DNA from: Parapedobacter lycopersici | GTDB taxonomy: Bacteria > Bacteroidota > Bacteroidia > Sphingobacteriales > Sphingobacteriaceae | Reading direction: 5' to 3' | Assembly: GCF_024643285.1 (NCBI RefSeq) | Contig: NZ_JAMSLW010000005.1 | Location: forward strand, 337,062 to 401,061 | Length of the DNA stretch: 64,000 nt | Part shown: in pieces, positions 52,987 through 60,991 of the stretch | Layout: the number at the start of each line of letters is the position of its first letter | How positions within the stretch are numbered: position 1 is the first letter of the stretch | Translations under genes and position numbers: made by a program | Notes under the pieces: generated by a model | What the model was told of the DNA's origin: nothing | The model's input: only the letters and a program-made list of their open reading frames with translations | Databases searched by the model: none

Positions 52987-54693
52987 CTATTGCCCCCGTT
53001 GGGCCGCACGGAGCAACCGCTCCTCATCTTTCTGGCTTAAACCCATGCACTGTTTTACTCCCTCGAAGATTCCCTGCCAGATCATCTTGAAAAACGAGTA
53101 GGTCCGGGGCCGTTCAAAATCAATGCTGGCCGTATGGCGTTTGCCGTTGGCGTCCGGATTACTGTCGTTGATGACCAGCTGGTTGATTAAAAAGGAGGCA
53201 AGCTTCTGCGTCGCCCGTTCACCGGATTCATCCTTGGCTTTCAGCACATTCAGTTTCAGGTTACGGTAGTCGAACTGCTGCGAACCGCTCGTCCGGTAAT
53301 TATTCGCCCGCATGTTAAAATTCAACCCCTGGATATCGGCGCTTGCAATCTCGGCAGGCATCAACGGTGTGAGTACGTGGTTGAACAGCCGCCCGTCCAT
53401 TGGCCCGAGCCTGACCTGATACCGATGCCCGCCTGCCTCATCCAGCAGGTCAAAATCAAACCGCACCGACAGCTCACCGGCGTTCATCAGCTTTGCGTTT
53501 ACATCGAGCACCATGTTTCGGTTTTTGGCCAGCGCCAGTGAATCGTTGGTTGCGTTACGGATTACACCCTGGATATGGTCGAACGTCACTTTGCTCTCCT
53601 CCCTGCTTTTTTCACCCAATTGAGCAAAGCTTACGTCCAGGTCGTTTACCACGATCGAATCAATAGCCACAGGCTGTTTGAGGTTGAGCAGGTGCTGGTG
53701 TGGTGCGCGGCCGATTTTATTTTCAATCGGCTCCGGATAAAATAAATCCTTCGACACGGCGATGGTGCCACCGCTGTCGATGTGCAACGTGCCCGCGGCG
53801 ATTGTTTGGTCGGTTATCCACCGGGGCAGGTTAATATCCGACAGCCGGATGCGGGGAATATCCATGTCCACCATGTCTTCGGCTACCTTTTTATGACGAT
53901 AAAATTCCGCCATGCTGACCAGGGAGTAATACCGCAGGCTGTCGATGGTGAGCATGCCGTCATCCGTTACTGCATGTAATCTTTTCGCGGTCAGCGCATA
54001 AAGTCCGTCTGCCCGGATGAATTCGACGCCAGACAGGTTCATTTCAATGGTGCGGGCACCGTAGAACCGCGCCGTGTCCGATTGGGAAAGCGAGTCGATG
54101 AGCAGGTCACGTACGTCGATATCGATCCGGGGGAGCGATATCCGGGTGGCGTCCTTTGTTTTTTCCAGTGCAAACCGCCCGCCATTCACCCGCGCCTGCC
54201 CTATTTTTAATTTATCGGTAAACGATGCAATGCGCTGGTATAGGTTTTTTGCCGGTTTGTCCGCAACCGTGGTATCGTTATACGCGTGGTATCGGTCGGT
54301 AAGGTTAACGGCTGGCGTGTCAATCGTCAGGCTGCTGATGTGCAGGTTCCGGCTGAGCAGCATACGCAACAGGCCAATACCGCCCAGCTTTATGCGCTGC
54401 GCCGTGACGCCATAGGTGAGGTCAGGAGCCCGCTGTTCCCGCTCCAACCGGGTGTAAACGGCGGAATCCAGTGTCAGCTGAACGTGGGATACGGCTGCAT
54501 TCCCCGTAATGAGTGAGAAATCAATTCCGTTGTAGCTGATGCGGTACAGGCTGTCGGTACCGGTTAATACCGCCTCCCGCAGTTTGGTCTCCACCAGCGG
54601 TTTCCACCGTTTGCTGAGGTACCAGGCACCGATTAAAACAAGAAAGATTAGGCTGGCTGTGATGCCGATTGCCCATTTCCATATGGGTTTCAT
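52987..54693 (-). CDS. AsmA-like envelope protein, paralogue of the gene at 46952
   Basis: A 568-residue protein clearly paralogous to the one at 46952-48730: same anchor (WKWAIGITASLIFLVLIGAWY), same GTDSLYRISYNGIDFSLITG near 45, SLSQSDTARFYGARTI and VINDSNPDANGKRHTASI. It lacks the basic C-terminal tail of its paralogue. I chose the ATG at 54693 (MKPIWKW), aligned with the paralogue's MRSIWKW; an upstream start adds 36 unrelated residues. Function unknown. Confidence 0.75.
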   Translation of the reverse strand: MKPIWKWAIGITASLIFLVLIGAWYLSKRWKPLVETKLREAVLTGTDSLYRISYNGIDFSLITGNAAVSHVQLTLDSAVYTRLEREQRAPDLTYGVTAQRIKLGGIGLLRMLLSRNLHISSLTIDTPAVNLTDRYHAYNDTTVADKPAKNLYQRIASFTDKLKIGQARVNGGRFALEKTKDATRISLPRIDIDVRDLLIDSLSQSDTARFYGARTIEMNLSGVEFIRADGLYALTAKRLHAVTDDGMLTIDSLRYYSLVSMAEFYRHKKVAEDMVDMDIPRIRLSDINLPRWITDQTIAAGTLHIDSGGTIAVSKDLFYPEPIENKIGRAPHQHLLNLKQPVAIDSIVVNDLDVSFAQLGEKSREESKVTFDHIQGVIRNATNDSLALAKNRNMVLDVNAKLMNAGELSVRFDFDLLDEAGGHRYQVRLGPMDGRLFNHVLTPLMPAEIASADIQGLNFNMRANNYRTSGSQQFDYRNLKLNVLKAKDESGERATQKLASFLINQLVINDSNPDANGKRHTASIDFERPRTYSFFKMIWQGIFEGVKQCMGLSQKDEERLLRAAQRGQ

Positions 54694-54852
54694 CAGAAGA
54701 GAAACACGGAAGATACAGGAAATGTTTGCGTGACCGTGTATAATGCCTTCATCGCAGGGCATGCAACGGAGTTGTCCGTGCAAGAACTGATCTATCCACA
54801 TGGATTGTTTATCCGCCGGCGGGCGAATTACAGTAATGCAGCAGTAGGCCGA

Positions 54853-55290
54853 TTACACTTCCAGGTTCAGGCGTTTCTCTTTATTCAGGATATCCGCGAT
54901 GCTCGTATCGTTGAGAATCTGCAACATTGCGTTGCGAACATCCACAAATGTATCGCGGATGCCACAAATCTCTTCTGACTTGCACTCATCGCAGCTGCGA
55001 TAAAAGTTCAGGCTCACGCAGGGCAGCAGAGCAATGGGTCCGTCTATGAGGCGCATCACCTGCGACAGGCGGATGTCTTCCGGCGCTTTGTTCAGGCTGT
55101 AGCCACCGCCGGCCCCCTTTTTACTATATAGAATCCCCGCATTGCGCATCTCCAGCAGGATCTGCTCCAGGAATTTTTTGGGAATATTTTCTTCCTCCGC
55201 AATGCGCATGATCTGCATGGGTTCGTTGCCATAATTCCGGCCCAGCACGATCAGCGCCTTGATCGCGTATTTTGTCTTTTTAGATAACAT
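54853..55290 (-). CDS. Rrf2 family regulator with a four-cysteine cluster
   Basis: A 145-residue Rrf2 winged-helix regulator: MLSKKTKYAIKALIVLG at the start, AEEENIPKKFLEQILLEM as recognition region and KKGAGGGYSLNKAPEDI as the wing. Cysteines lie at 91, 100, 103 and 109. Rrf2 members such as IscR and NsrR use three such cysteines for an iron-sulfur cluster, so redox, NO or iron sensing is likely. It is divergent from the leader of the exopolysaccharide locus, with 120 bp between the start codon and the opposing promoter. Confidence 0.9.
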   Translation of the reverse strand: MLSKKTKYAIKALIVLGRNYGNEPMQIMRIAEEENIPKKFLEQILLEMRNAGILYSKKGAGGGYSLNKAPEDIRLSQVMRLIDGPIALLPCVSLNFYRSCDECKSEEICGIRDTFVDVRNAMLQILNDTSIADILNKEKRLNLEV

Positions 55291-55318
55291 GCACTACTCC
55301 TATGTAATACGTTGATTA

Positions 55319-55326
55319 CAAAGATA
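55319..55326 (-). promoter_or_regulatory. Probable -7 element of the Rrf2 gene promoter
   Basis: On the minus strand this reads TATCTTTG, a perfect TAnnTTTG, 28 bp before the start codon. Confidence 0.5.
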
Positions 55327-55391
55327 CAAATAAATTCAGTTACGTTGTAGCGTTGTGCAGCGGATGTCTGTTCTATATAAGACGTTAGTTC

Positions 55392-55420
55392 ATTGATCGG
55401 CAAAATTTTAGCTACCTTTG
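55392..55420 (+). promoter_or_regulatory. Promoter of the exopolysaccharide leader region
   Basis: ATTG (55392-55395) and TACCTTTG (55413-55420, perfect -7) are 17 bp apart. Transcription would enter the tandem-repeat region and run toward the exopolysaccharide genes, whose first codon is about 540 bp further. Confidence 0.55.
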
Positions 55421-55460
55421 CGGCTTGAGGGGCAGCTATTTAATGAGGGAAGGTATAGGA

Positions 55461-55710
55461 AAGCGATGTTGTGTCACAATAAAAGTTGGCTTGGGATTTC
55501 GCGGTGCGCGAATGGCGCATTTACGGCTGGTAGGAGAGAGAAAGATGAACTGGCTGCTGGCAGAGGCTGTTACGCCGCAGTAAAAGTCGCATGGAAGATT
55601 TTGCGGGATGCAGATGATGGATTGGATTAGAGAAAAATGTTAAGTACGGCTGCTGGCGGAAACTGTTGTGCCGCTATGAAAGTCGCCTAGAAGATTTCGC
55701 AGGATGTAGG
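55461..55710 (+). repeat. Two clear (and one diverged) copies of a ~96-bp tandem repeat
   Basis: The 62 bases 55552-55613 and 55648-55709 align without gaps, 96 bp apart, with 49 identities; both begin GGCTGCTGGC and share GTCGC.T.GAAGATTT.GC.GGATG.AG. A third, more diverged copy ends near 55481-55510 (AAAAGTTGGCTTGGGA against AAAAGTCGCATGGAAG), about 101 bp earlier. The first strong copy can fold CTGC-T-GGC against GCCGCAG. Frames through the repeat are short. It follows a good promoter and precedes twin hairpins, so a structured transcribed leader is possible. No known RNA family was recognised. Confidence 0.65.
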
Positions 55711-55809
55711 TTGATGCACTATCCACTGTGGCGAAAGATTCCAGCGACGAGTTTATTCACTGTGTGTTTATTTTAATCGGTGTTCATGAACTCCCTTCGG
55801 TCGGTTTTA

Positions 55810-55863
55810 CTTACTTTTTTGCGGAAAAAAAGTAAGAATTACCTACCCATAAGTAGGTAATTC
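55810..55863 (+). terminator. Twin adjacent hairpins at the end of the leader
   Basis: CTTACTTTTTT pairs with AAAAAAGTAAG around GCGGA (55810-55836), and immediately after it GAATTACCTAC pairs perfectly with GTAGGTAATTC around CCATAA (55836-55863). They lie between the tandem repeat and the first exopolysaccharide gene and could terminate or attenuate the leader transcript. The first resembles the hairpin at 11318-11342. The interval 55864-55968 holds a GATAAA-TC-TTTATC repeat (55900-55913) and no gene. Confidence 0.55.
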
Positions 55864-55968
55864 ACCCTCAAAAACATAAAATAATAACAACCCCAATGAG
55901 ATAAATCTTTATCTTGGTATATTATTTGAGTACAAACAACAGAGACTAAACAAACACGATTAAATTGA

Positions 55969-56748
55969 ATGGGAATATTTCTATTTGGAAGTAAGAAGAA
56001 GCTGGTACAGTTCCCGATCGGTGAGTTATTGAAAACCGACATGCACTCCCACGTTCTTCCCGGTGTTGATGATGGCTCACCCGATGTGGCAACCTCGCTG
56101 CAGTTAATGCGTGGCTTAGCCGAAATGGGGTATGATACCCTGATTGCCACGCCCCACGTCATGGCGGATATCCACCGTAACGACAAGCACACGATACAGC
56201 ATGCTTACGAGCAATTAAAACAAGCCGCAGAAACGGATCCGACACTGCCGAAGCTTCGTTTTGCAGCGGAGTTTATGATGGACGAAGGGTTTGGACATTT
56301 GGTAAAGCAGGATGCGTTAATTCCCCTTGCGGGCGATCAGTATCTACTGGTGGAAACCCCTTATCTTCACCGACCGTTAAACTTGGAATCCTATATTTTT
56401 AATTTACGGGCTATAGGATATACACCGGTCTTAGCCCACCCCGAACGATATCATTATCTATTTGATAAGTCTGCCGAATACGAACGGCTTAAAGAACTGG
56501 GCTGCCTGTTTCAAGTAAACATCTTGTCATTAATGGGATATTATGGTAAATCCGAAAAACATGCGGCGGAATGGTTACTGGAGGAGGGGCTGGTGGATTT
56601 GCTGGGCACGGATCTGCACCATGAGAAACATTTGAAGCGACTGCTTAATTTCACGGTAGATCAAAAACTAGTTAAATTTTTGGAGCACGGTTCATTTCTG
56701 AATCGGCAACTCATCGCCACAGCCGCTGTGAACCTTTTTGGCACATAG
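55969..56748 (+). CDS. PHP-type protein tyrosine phosphatase (CpsB/YwqE)
   Basis: A 259-residue metal-dependent tyrosine phosphatase that reverses BY-kinase phosphorylation in exopolysaccharide systems. All PHP ligands are visible: DMHSH (His26, His28), DDGS at 34, TPH (His63), AAEF (Glu101), HPER (His157) and GTDLHH (Asp215, His217, His218). LGCLFQVNILSLMGYYG near 178 is conserved in the family. It is the first gene of the locus, 125 bp upstream of the Wza-like gene. A paralogue lacking these ligands lies at 62937. Confidence 0.93.
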   Translation: MGIFLFGSKKKLVQFPIGELLKTDMHSHVLPGVDDGSPDVATSLQLMRGLAEMGYDTLIATPHVMADIHRNDKHTIQHAYEQLKQAAETDPTLPKLRFAAEFMMDEGFGHLVKQDALIPLAGDQYLLVETPYLHRPLNLESYIFNLRAIGYTPVLAHPERYHYLFDKSAEYERLKELGCLFQVNILSLMGYYGKSEKHAAEWLLEEGLVDLLGTDLHHEKHLKRLLNFTVDQKLVKFLEHGSFLNRQLIATAAVNLFGT

Positions 56749-56873
56749 GTTGTTTTAACTGTTGGATTCTTTAGTGGAATGTTTATTTTTGCTGCCGTTT
56801 ATGTAATTATTGACCTATACCTGGTGTTGTACGAAAAATACGTTAGCTTATGGGTTATACAATAACCGGATAT

Positions 56874-57680
56874 ATGCAAAAATTCTTGTTTACTCCTTTG
56901 TTTCGCCTTCTATTATTGACGATCGTGTTTGCGGGGCTATTTGCCTCCTGCGGCAGTCGACAAAATTTGGTGTACTTCAGTGACTTGCCGGACACCGTAG
57001 CATACAAGGTAGCGATGGGTGAGGTGGAAGAACCGACCGTTCAGCCGAATGATGTGTTGCGGATTATGGTAAATAGTTTGAATCCAGAGACCAATCGATT
57101 GTTTAATACGGGAACGATTCAATCTGTTGAAGAAAGCCGTTACAGCACATCTTCCGAAGGGAATGTAGGTCAACAAGGCTATCTTGTAAATGCAGACGGT
57201 TTTATCAGTTTTCCGGTATTAGGGCAGGTGCAAGTGGAAGGGTTAACGCGCGATCAGGTGCGCCAGAAAATGGTGACGCTGGTTAGTGAATATGTCAAGG
57301 ACCCGATTATTAACGTTCGCTTTACCAACTTTCGTGTCACTGTTGTGGGCGAGGTACGGAACCCATCAACTTTCCAAGTACCCACAGAACGAATCAATAT
57401 CATTGAAGCATTGGGTCTGGCTGGTGATATGACCGAGTTTGGTAAGCGAGACAATGTGTTACTGATCCGGGAAATTGATGGAGAACGAACGATGGTACGC
57501 TTAAATCTTAACGACAAAGACGCCTTGAACTCTCCCTATTTCTATTTGCGTCAAAACGACGTGATATATGTAGAACCTTCACGATATAGGGATCCCAGTG
57601 GAGATCGGGCACTACGTATTGTTACCGCTGTCTTTGCCGGACTGACGACCCTTGGTCTATTTTTGCAGCGTATATTGTAA
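56874..57680 (+). CDS. Polysaccharide export lipoprotein (Wza-like)
   Basis: A 268-residue outer-membrane polysaccharide exporter. The signal MQKFLFTPLFRLL...LFASC ends at a lipobox Cys. The Poly_export domain (about 60-150; VQPNDVLRIMVNSLNPET and GYLVNADGFISFPVLGQV) is followed by an SLBB domain (VVGEVRNPSTFQVPTERINI) and a C-terminal helix. I chose the ATG at 56874; one 24 bp upstream is possible. It forms the export channel together with the kinase encoded 15 bp downstream. Confidence 0.92.
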   Translation: MQKFLFTPLFRLLLLTIVFAGLFASCGSRQNLVYFSDLPDTVAYKVAMGEVEEPTVQPNDVLRIMVNSLNPETNRLFNTGTIQSVEESRYSTSSEGNVGQQGYLVNADGFISFPVLGQVQVEGLTRDQVRQKMVTLVSEYVKDPIINVRFTNFRVTVVGEVRNPSTFQVPTERINIIEALGLAGDMTEFGKRDNVLLIREIDGERTMVRLNLNDKDALNSPYFYLRQNDVIYVEPSRYRDPSGDRALRIVTAVFAGLTTLGLFLQRIL

Positions 57681-57695
57681 CCTAAGAATGCATTG

Positions 57696-60086
57696 ATGAA
57701 TACCAAAATATCCCAAGAATACGAAGGAGAACAGATTGACATTAGGGCATTATTGACCAATTATCTTCGTCACTGGTATTGGTTTGTGATTTCTGTGTTA
57801 ACATGCTTATTTTTAGCGTTTTTGTATCTAAACTACGCTACTCCGCAATATGAAGTAAGCAGTACTCTATTAATTAAGGACGATAAAAAGGGGGGCAACG
57901 TATCTGATATGGCTGCATTCGCGGATTTGGGATTTGGCCAGTCAGGACAGAACATTGCCAATGAAACCGAAGTGCTGAAGAGTAAGGGACTAATGCAACG
58001 TGTTCTAACATCACTATCTTTACAGGTCTCCTATTTTGAAGAAACTGCTATGCGCTCCACGGAACTTTATGCAGACAGTGTTCCGCTCCGAGTAACGGTC
58101 CATACGTTAGATACCTTAGCTTATAAGACAAATCTCGAAATTCGAGCAAAGGGGGGCAGCCGATTCGAACTACTGGAAGAAAATGAAATTGTTGGAACAT
58201 ACTCATTTGGTACGGAGATTCAGCGGCCTTATTATCGTTTTACGGTTACTGCGATTCGACCCATGGAAAAAGGAACATTGATTCGAATCGTGTTTAATGA
58301 TCTTCGCAAACTAGCCAATTATTACAACAATGAAATTTCAATTGAACCGGTAAACAAAGATGCTAGCGTATTGAAGATCACACTTGTTGAACCGGTTCGG
58401 CAAAGAGGCGTGGACATCATCAATAAGCTCGTTGAATTATATAATAGTGAAGCTATTGAGGACAAAAATCAGATTGCGGCCAATACGGTCGAGTTTATTG
58501 ACGATCGACTCAAGTTACTCGTGTCCGAACTCTCTGATGTCGAAGCGAATGTAGAACGATACAAGCGCGAACACGAAATCACGGGTGTTAGCACGGAAAT
58601 CGAACAGTATCTAACGCAAGCGGGTGAGTATAATAGACAGGTTACAGGGTATGAAACTCAATTACGGGTACTTGCTTCTATTGAAGAATATCTTCAAAAC
58701 GAGAATAGTGGCGAGCAATTGGTGCCAAGTGCACTGGGTATTCAGGATATTACCTTGCAAAATCTAATCGCTCAGTTTAATGAATTGCAATTGGAAAGAC
58801 AAAGGTTGTTGCGCACAACTCAGGAGAGTAATCCCTTAGTGCAAACAGTAGATGAACAACTCGTAAATCTGCGACGAAATATTCAGGAGAACCTTCGTAA
58901 CATTAAATCCGGCTTGGAAATTACACGAGACAATTTATTGGCAAATACTGGGCAGTTCCAAAACCGGATTCAACGTGTTCCCACAGTTGAACGCGATTTG
59001 CTGGAAATTCAGCGTGAACAGAGCATTAAGGAACGTTTATACGGGTATTTACTACAAAAGCGAGAAGAATCAGCCATTTCGATGGCGTCAAATACCACTA
59101 ATTCTAGAATTATCGATTCGGCGATGGCTGGCGATACGCCGGTCAAACCAAAGAAGATATTGGTATTGCTTTTTGCTTTGATCATCGGGATTGTCGCCCC
59201 TGTTGGTGCATTATATGCAAAGGATTTATTGAATGATAAGATTCAGACGCTAAAAGATGTAACAAACATCGTCGATGTGCCTATTTTAGGCGAATTGAGT
59301 CATAGCGATGGAAGAGATGTGCTGGTAGTAAATAAATCTGTTCGAACGGAAATTGCGGAACTGTTTAGGTTGATTCGAACTAATTTGCAGTTTGCTGCAA
59401 ATGGAGGGGCCAATCAGGTCATTATGGTGACTTCCAGTATGAGCGGCGAAGGGAAGACATTTTTTGCTATTAATCTGGCAGCCAGCTTAGCGATTACCGG
59501 CAAGAAAATAGTGGTCTTAGAATTTGATATCCGACGGCCACGTGTATTAAAGGACATTGAGTTACTCGTCAAAAATCCCGGGATCACCAATTATTTAATT
59601 GATGAACGACTGCATATTGAGGATCTAGTTTTTGAGACTGGACTGGTTGAGGGGCTATCGGTTATCGGTGCGGGTCCAATCCCGCCAAATCCAGCAGAAC
59701 TACTGATGAGTCCCAGGATTGGCCTGCTTTTTAGCGAATTGAGAAAGCAATATGATCATATTTTAGTTGACACCTCACCTATTGGGCAAGTAGCGGATGC
59801 GTTTACATTGGCTAAGTATGTGGACATGGCGGCTTACATGGTTCGATACAATTATACATTCAAACAAAATGCCTACGTCATTAAGGATATATATGAAAAT
59901 AAGAAGATCCATAATGTTATGTTGGTGATGAACGATGCGAAGCCAGAAAATGGAACTCGTTATGGCTACGGCTACGGCTATGGCTATGGTGAAGAGTTTG
60001 ATGAAAAGCGGTCGTTTTGGAAGCGCGTTAAACAGCGCATTGACCCAGTTAGCCGCGGTAGATGGAAGTACAAAAAGAGCCGATAG
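57696..60086 (+). CDS. Polysaccharide co-polymerase / BY-type tyrosine kinase (Wzc-like)
   Basis: A 796-residue inner-membrane protein. The Wzz domain starts after helix WFVISVLTCLFLAFLYL near 29 and contains long coiled coils; a GNVR region and the second helix (ILVLLFALIIGIVAPVGALY) near 492 lead to the cytoplasmic kinase. Walker A is SSMSGEGKTFFAIN, Walker A' is VVLEFDIRRPRV (with EFD where many have IDAD), and Walker B is HILVDTSPIGQVAD. The C-terminus carries five Tyr-Gly repeats (about residues 756-765) as the autophosphorylation cluster. It controls chain length and export and should be the substrate of the CpsB phosphatase. Confidence 0.93.
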   Translation: MNTKISQEYEGEQIDIRALLTNYLRHWYWFVISVLTCLFLAFLYLNYATPQYEVSSTLLIKDDKKGGNVSDMAAFADLGFGQSGQNIANETEVLKSKGLMQRVLTSLSLQVSYFEETAMRSTELYADSVPLRVTVHTLDTLAYKTNLEIRAKGGSRFELLEENEIVGTYSFGTEIQRPYYRFTVTAIRPMEKGTLIRIVFNDLRKLANYYNNEISIEPVNKDASVLKITLVEPVRQRGVDIINKLVELYNSEAIEDKNQIAANTVEFIDDRLKLLVSELSDVEANVERYKREHEITGVSTEIEQYLTQAGEYNRQVTGYETQLRVLASIEEYLQNENSGEQLVPSALGIQDITLQNLIAQFNELQLERQRLLRTTQESNPLVQTVDEQLVNLRRNIQENLRNIKSGLEITRDNLLANTGQFQNRIQRVPTVERDLLEIQREQSIKERLYGYLLQKREESAISMASNTTNSRIIDSAMAGDTPVKPKKILVLLFALIIGIVAPVGALYAKDLLNDKIQTLKDVTNIVDVPILGELSHSDGRDVLVVNKSVRTEIAELFRLIRTNLQFAANGGANQVIMVTSSMSGEGKTFFAINLAASLAITGKKIVVLEFDIRRPRVLKDIELLVKNPGITNYLIDERLHIEDLVFETGLVEGLSVIGAGPIPPNPAELLMSPRIGLLFSELRKQYDHILVDTSPIGQVADAFTLAKYVDMAAYMVRYNYTFKQNAYVIKDIYENKKIHNVMLVMNDAKPENGTRYGYGYGYGYGEEFDEKRSFWKRVKQRIDPVSRGRWKYKKSR

Positions 60087-60160
60087 CCTTCCTCGCTAAT
60101 GTAACGTCGTATATCTCAGGTTCTTCTTAGCTTGCTATCATAACGATGATGTGACGATAA

Positions 60161-60192
60161 TTTGCAAGGCCTAAAAAATTCGAGTACCTTTG
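60161..60192 (+). promoter_or_regulatory. Promoter of the winged-helix regulator gene
   Basis: TTTG (60161-60164) and TACCTTTG (60185-60192) are 20 bp apart. The 20 bases 60181-60200 are identical to 63731-63750, another promoter in this locus. The start codon lies 17 bp after the -7 element. Confidence 0.7.
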
Positions 60193-60208
60193 TTGCTCAT
60201 CGTATGGG

Positions 60209-60724
60209 ATGGATATGCTAGATTCTTTAATTACTTCCAAAACACGTCTTCGGCTACTGGTTAAATTTTTTATCGATGCCGCTAACCAAGGGCATATGCG
60301 TGGACTGGCGGAAGAGTTTAATGAATCTACCAACGCTATTCGGAAGGAACTCAATAACCTATGCGAAGCAGGGTATTTGGAGAGGCAAACCATCCAAAAT
60401 CGAATTGCCTATCGTGCAAATACCAAACACCCATTATTTGCATCCCTGCAGAATATTGTACACAAATATTTGGGCTTGGACACTATTGTGAGTCGGGTTT
60501 TAGACCGCATGGGCGACGTACAGCAGGTCGTACTTACGGGTGATTATGCGGCCGGACGTGATACAGGTACTGTCGAAGTAATAATTGTCGGTCAGACCCT
60601 CAATGAAACCTATCTTGAACAGTTGGCATCTAAAATCTACGAAACGATCGGACGACGGGTCCGGTTTACCCTCCTAGGGACGCCCCTGAAAAAAGGATTG
60701 GTCCTATATCAAAACATCAGATAA
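60209..60724 (+). CDS. Winged-helix regulator with a degenerate nucleotidyltransferase domain
   Basis: A 171-residue protein common in Bacteroidota exopolysaccharide loci. Residues 8-70 form an ArsR/MarR-like winged helix (SKTRLRLLVKFF, GLAEEFNESTNAIRKELNNL). Residues 100-171 look like a minimal nucleotidyltransferase (MNT) fold, but the catalytic GS...DxD is replaced: TGDYAAGRDTGTVEVIIVG at 110-128 has Asp for Ser and Val-Glu-Val where DxD is expected. It is therefore probably a binding or sensing domain. It has its own promoter after the kinase gene. Confidence 0.8.
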   Translation: MDMLDSLITSKTRLRLLVKFFIDAANQGHMRGLAEEFNESTNAIRKELNNLCEAGYLERQTIQNRIAYRANTKHPLFASLQNIVHKYLGLDTIVSRVLDRMGDVQQVVLTGDYAAGRDTGTVEVIIVGQTLNETYLEQLASKIYETIGRRVRFTLLGTPLKKGLVLYQNIR

Positions 60725-60941
60725 AATATCACGAATATTTAATCTGCTTTTTTTTAAAGTGGCTTCATTTTTGTTTCGTACTCTCGCAGATAGATAGAAA
60801 GCGAGCAGGCAGACTGGTTTTTGACTTCAATCGACCGTTTTTCAGCGATTTTAATCTATCCATTTTATATCTACCAAGGTAAACATTTTATTATGTCTAT
60901 AGAAACTACAGTTTTTATGTGACAGGACGGTTGTTATTACG

Positions 60942-60967
60942 ACATGTTTTCGACAAAGAAAACATGT
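60942..60967 (+). promoter_or_regulatory. Perfect 10-bp inverted repeat before the dehydratase gene
   Basis: ACATGTTTTC (60942-60951) and GAAAACATGT (60958-60967) are separated by 6 bp and end 24 bp before the start codon. It could be an operator for a dimeric regulator or a leader hairpin. The rest of 60725-60941 is AT-rich with no gene. Confidence 0.5.
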
Positions 60968-60991
60968 TGATGGTTTGATTTTAGGCATGAT

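Noticed and set aside
55421..55710. RNase P RNA, tmRNA or SRP RNA
   Set aside because: Conserved cores of these RNAs (for example the RNase P GAGGAAAGTCC region or the SRP GGTCAGGTCCGGAAGGAA-type loop) are absent.
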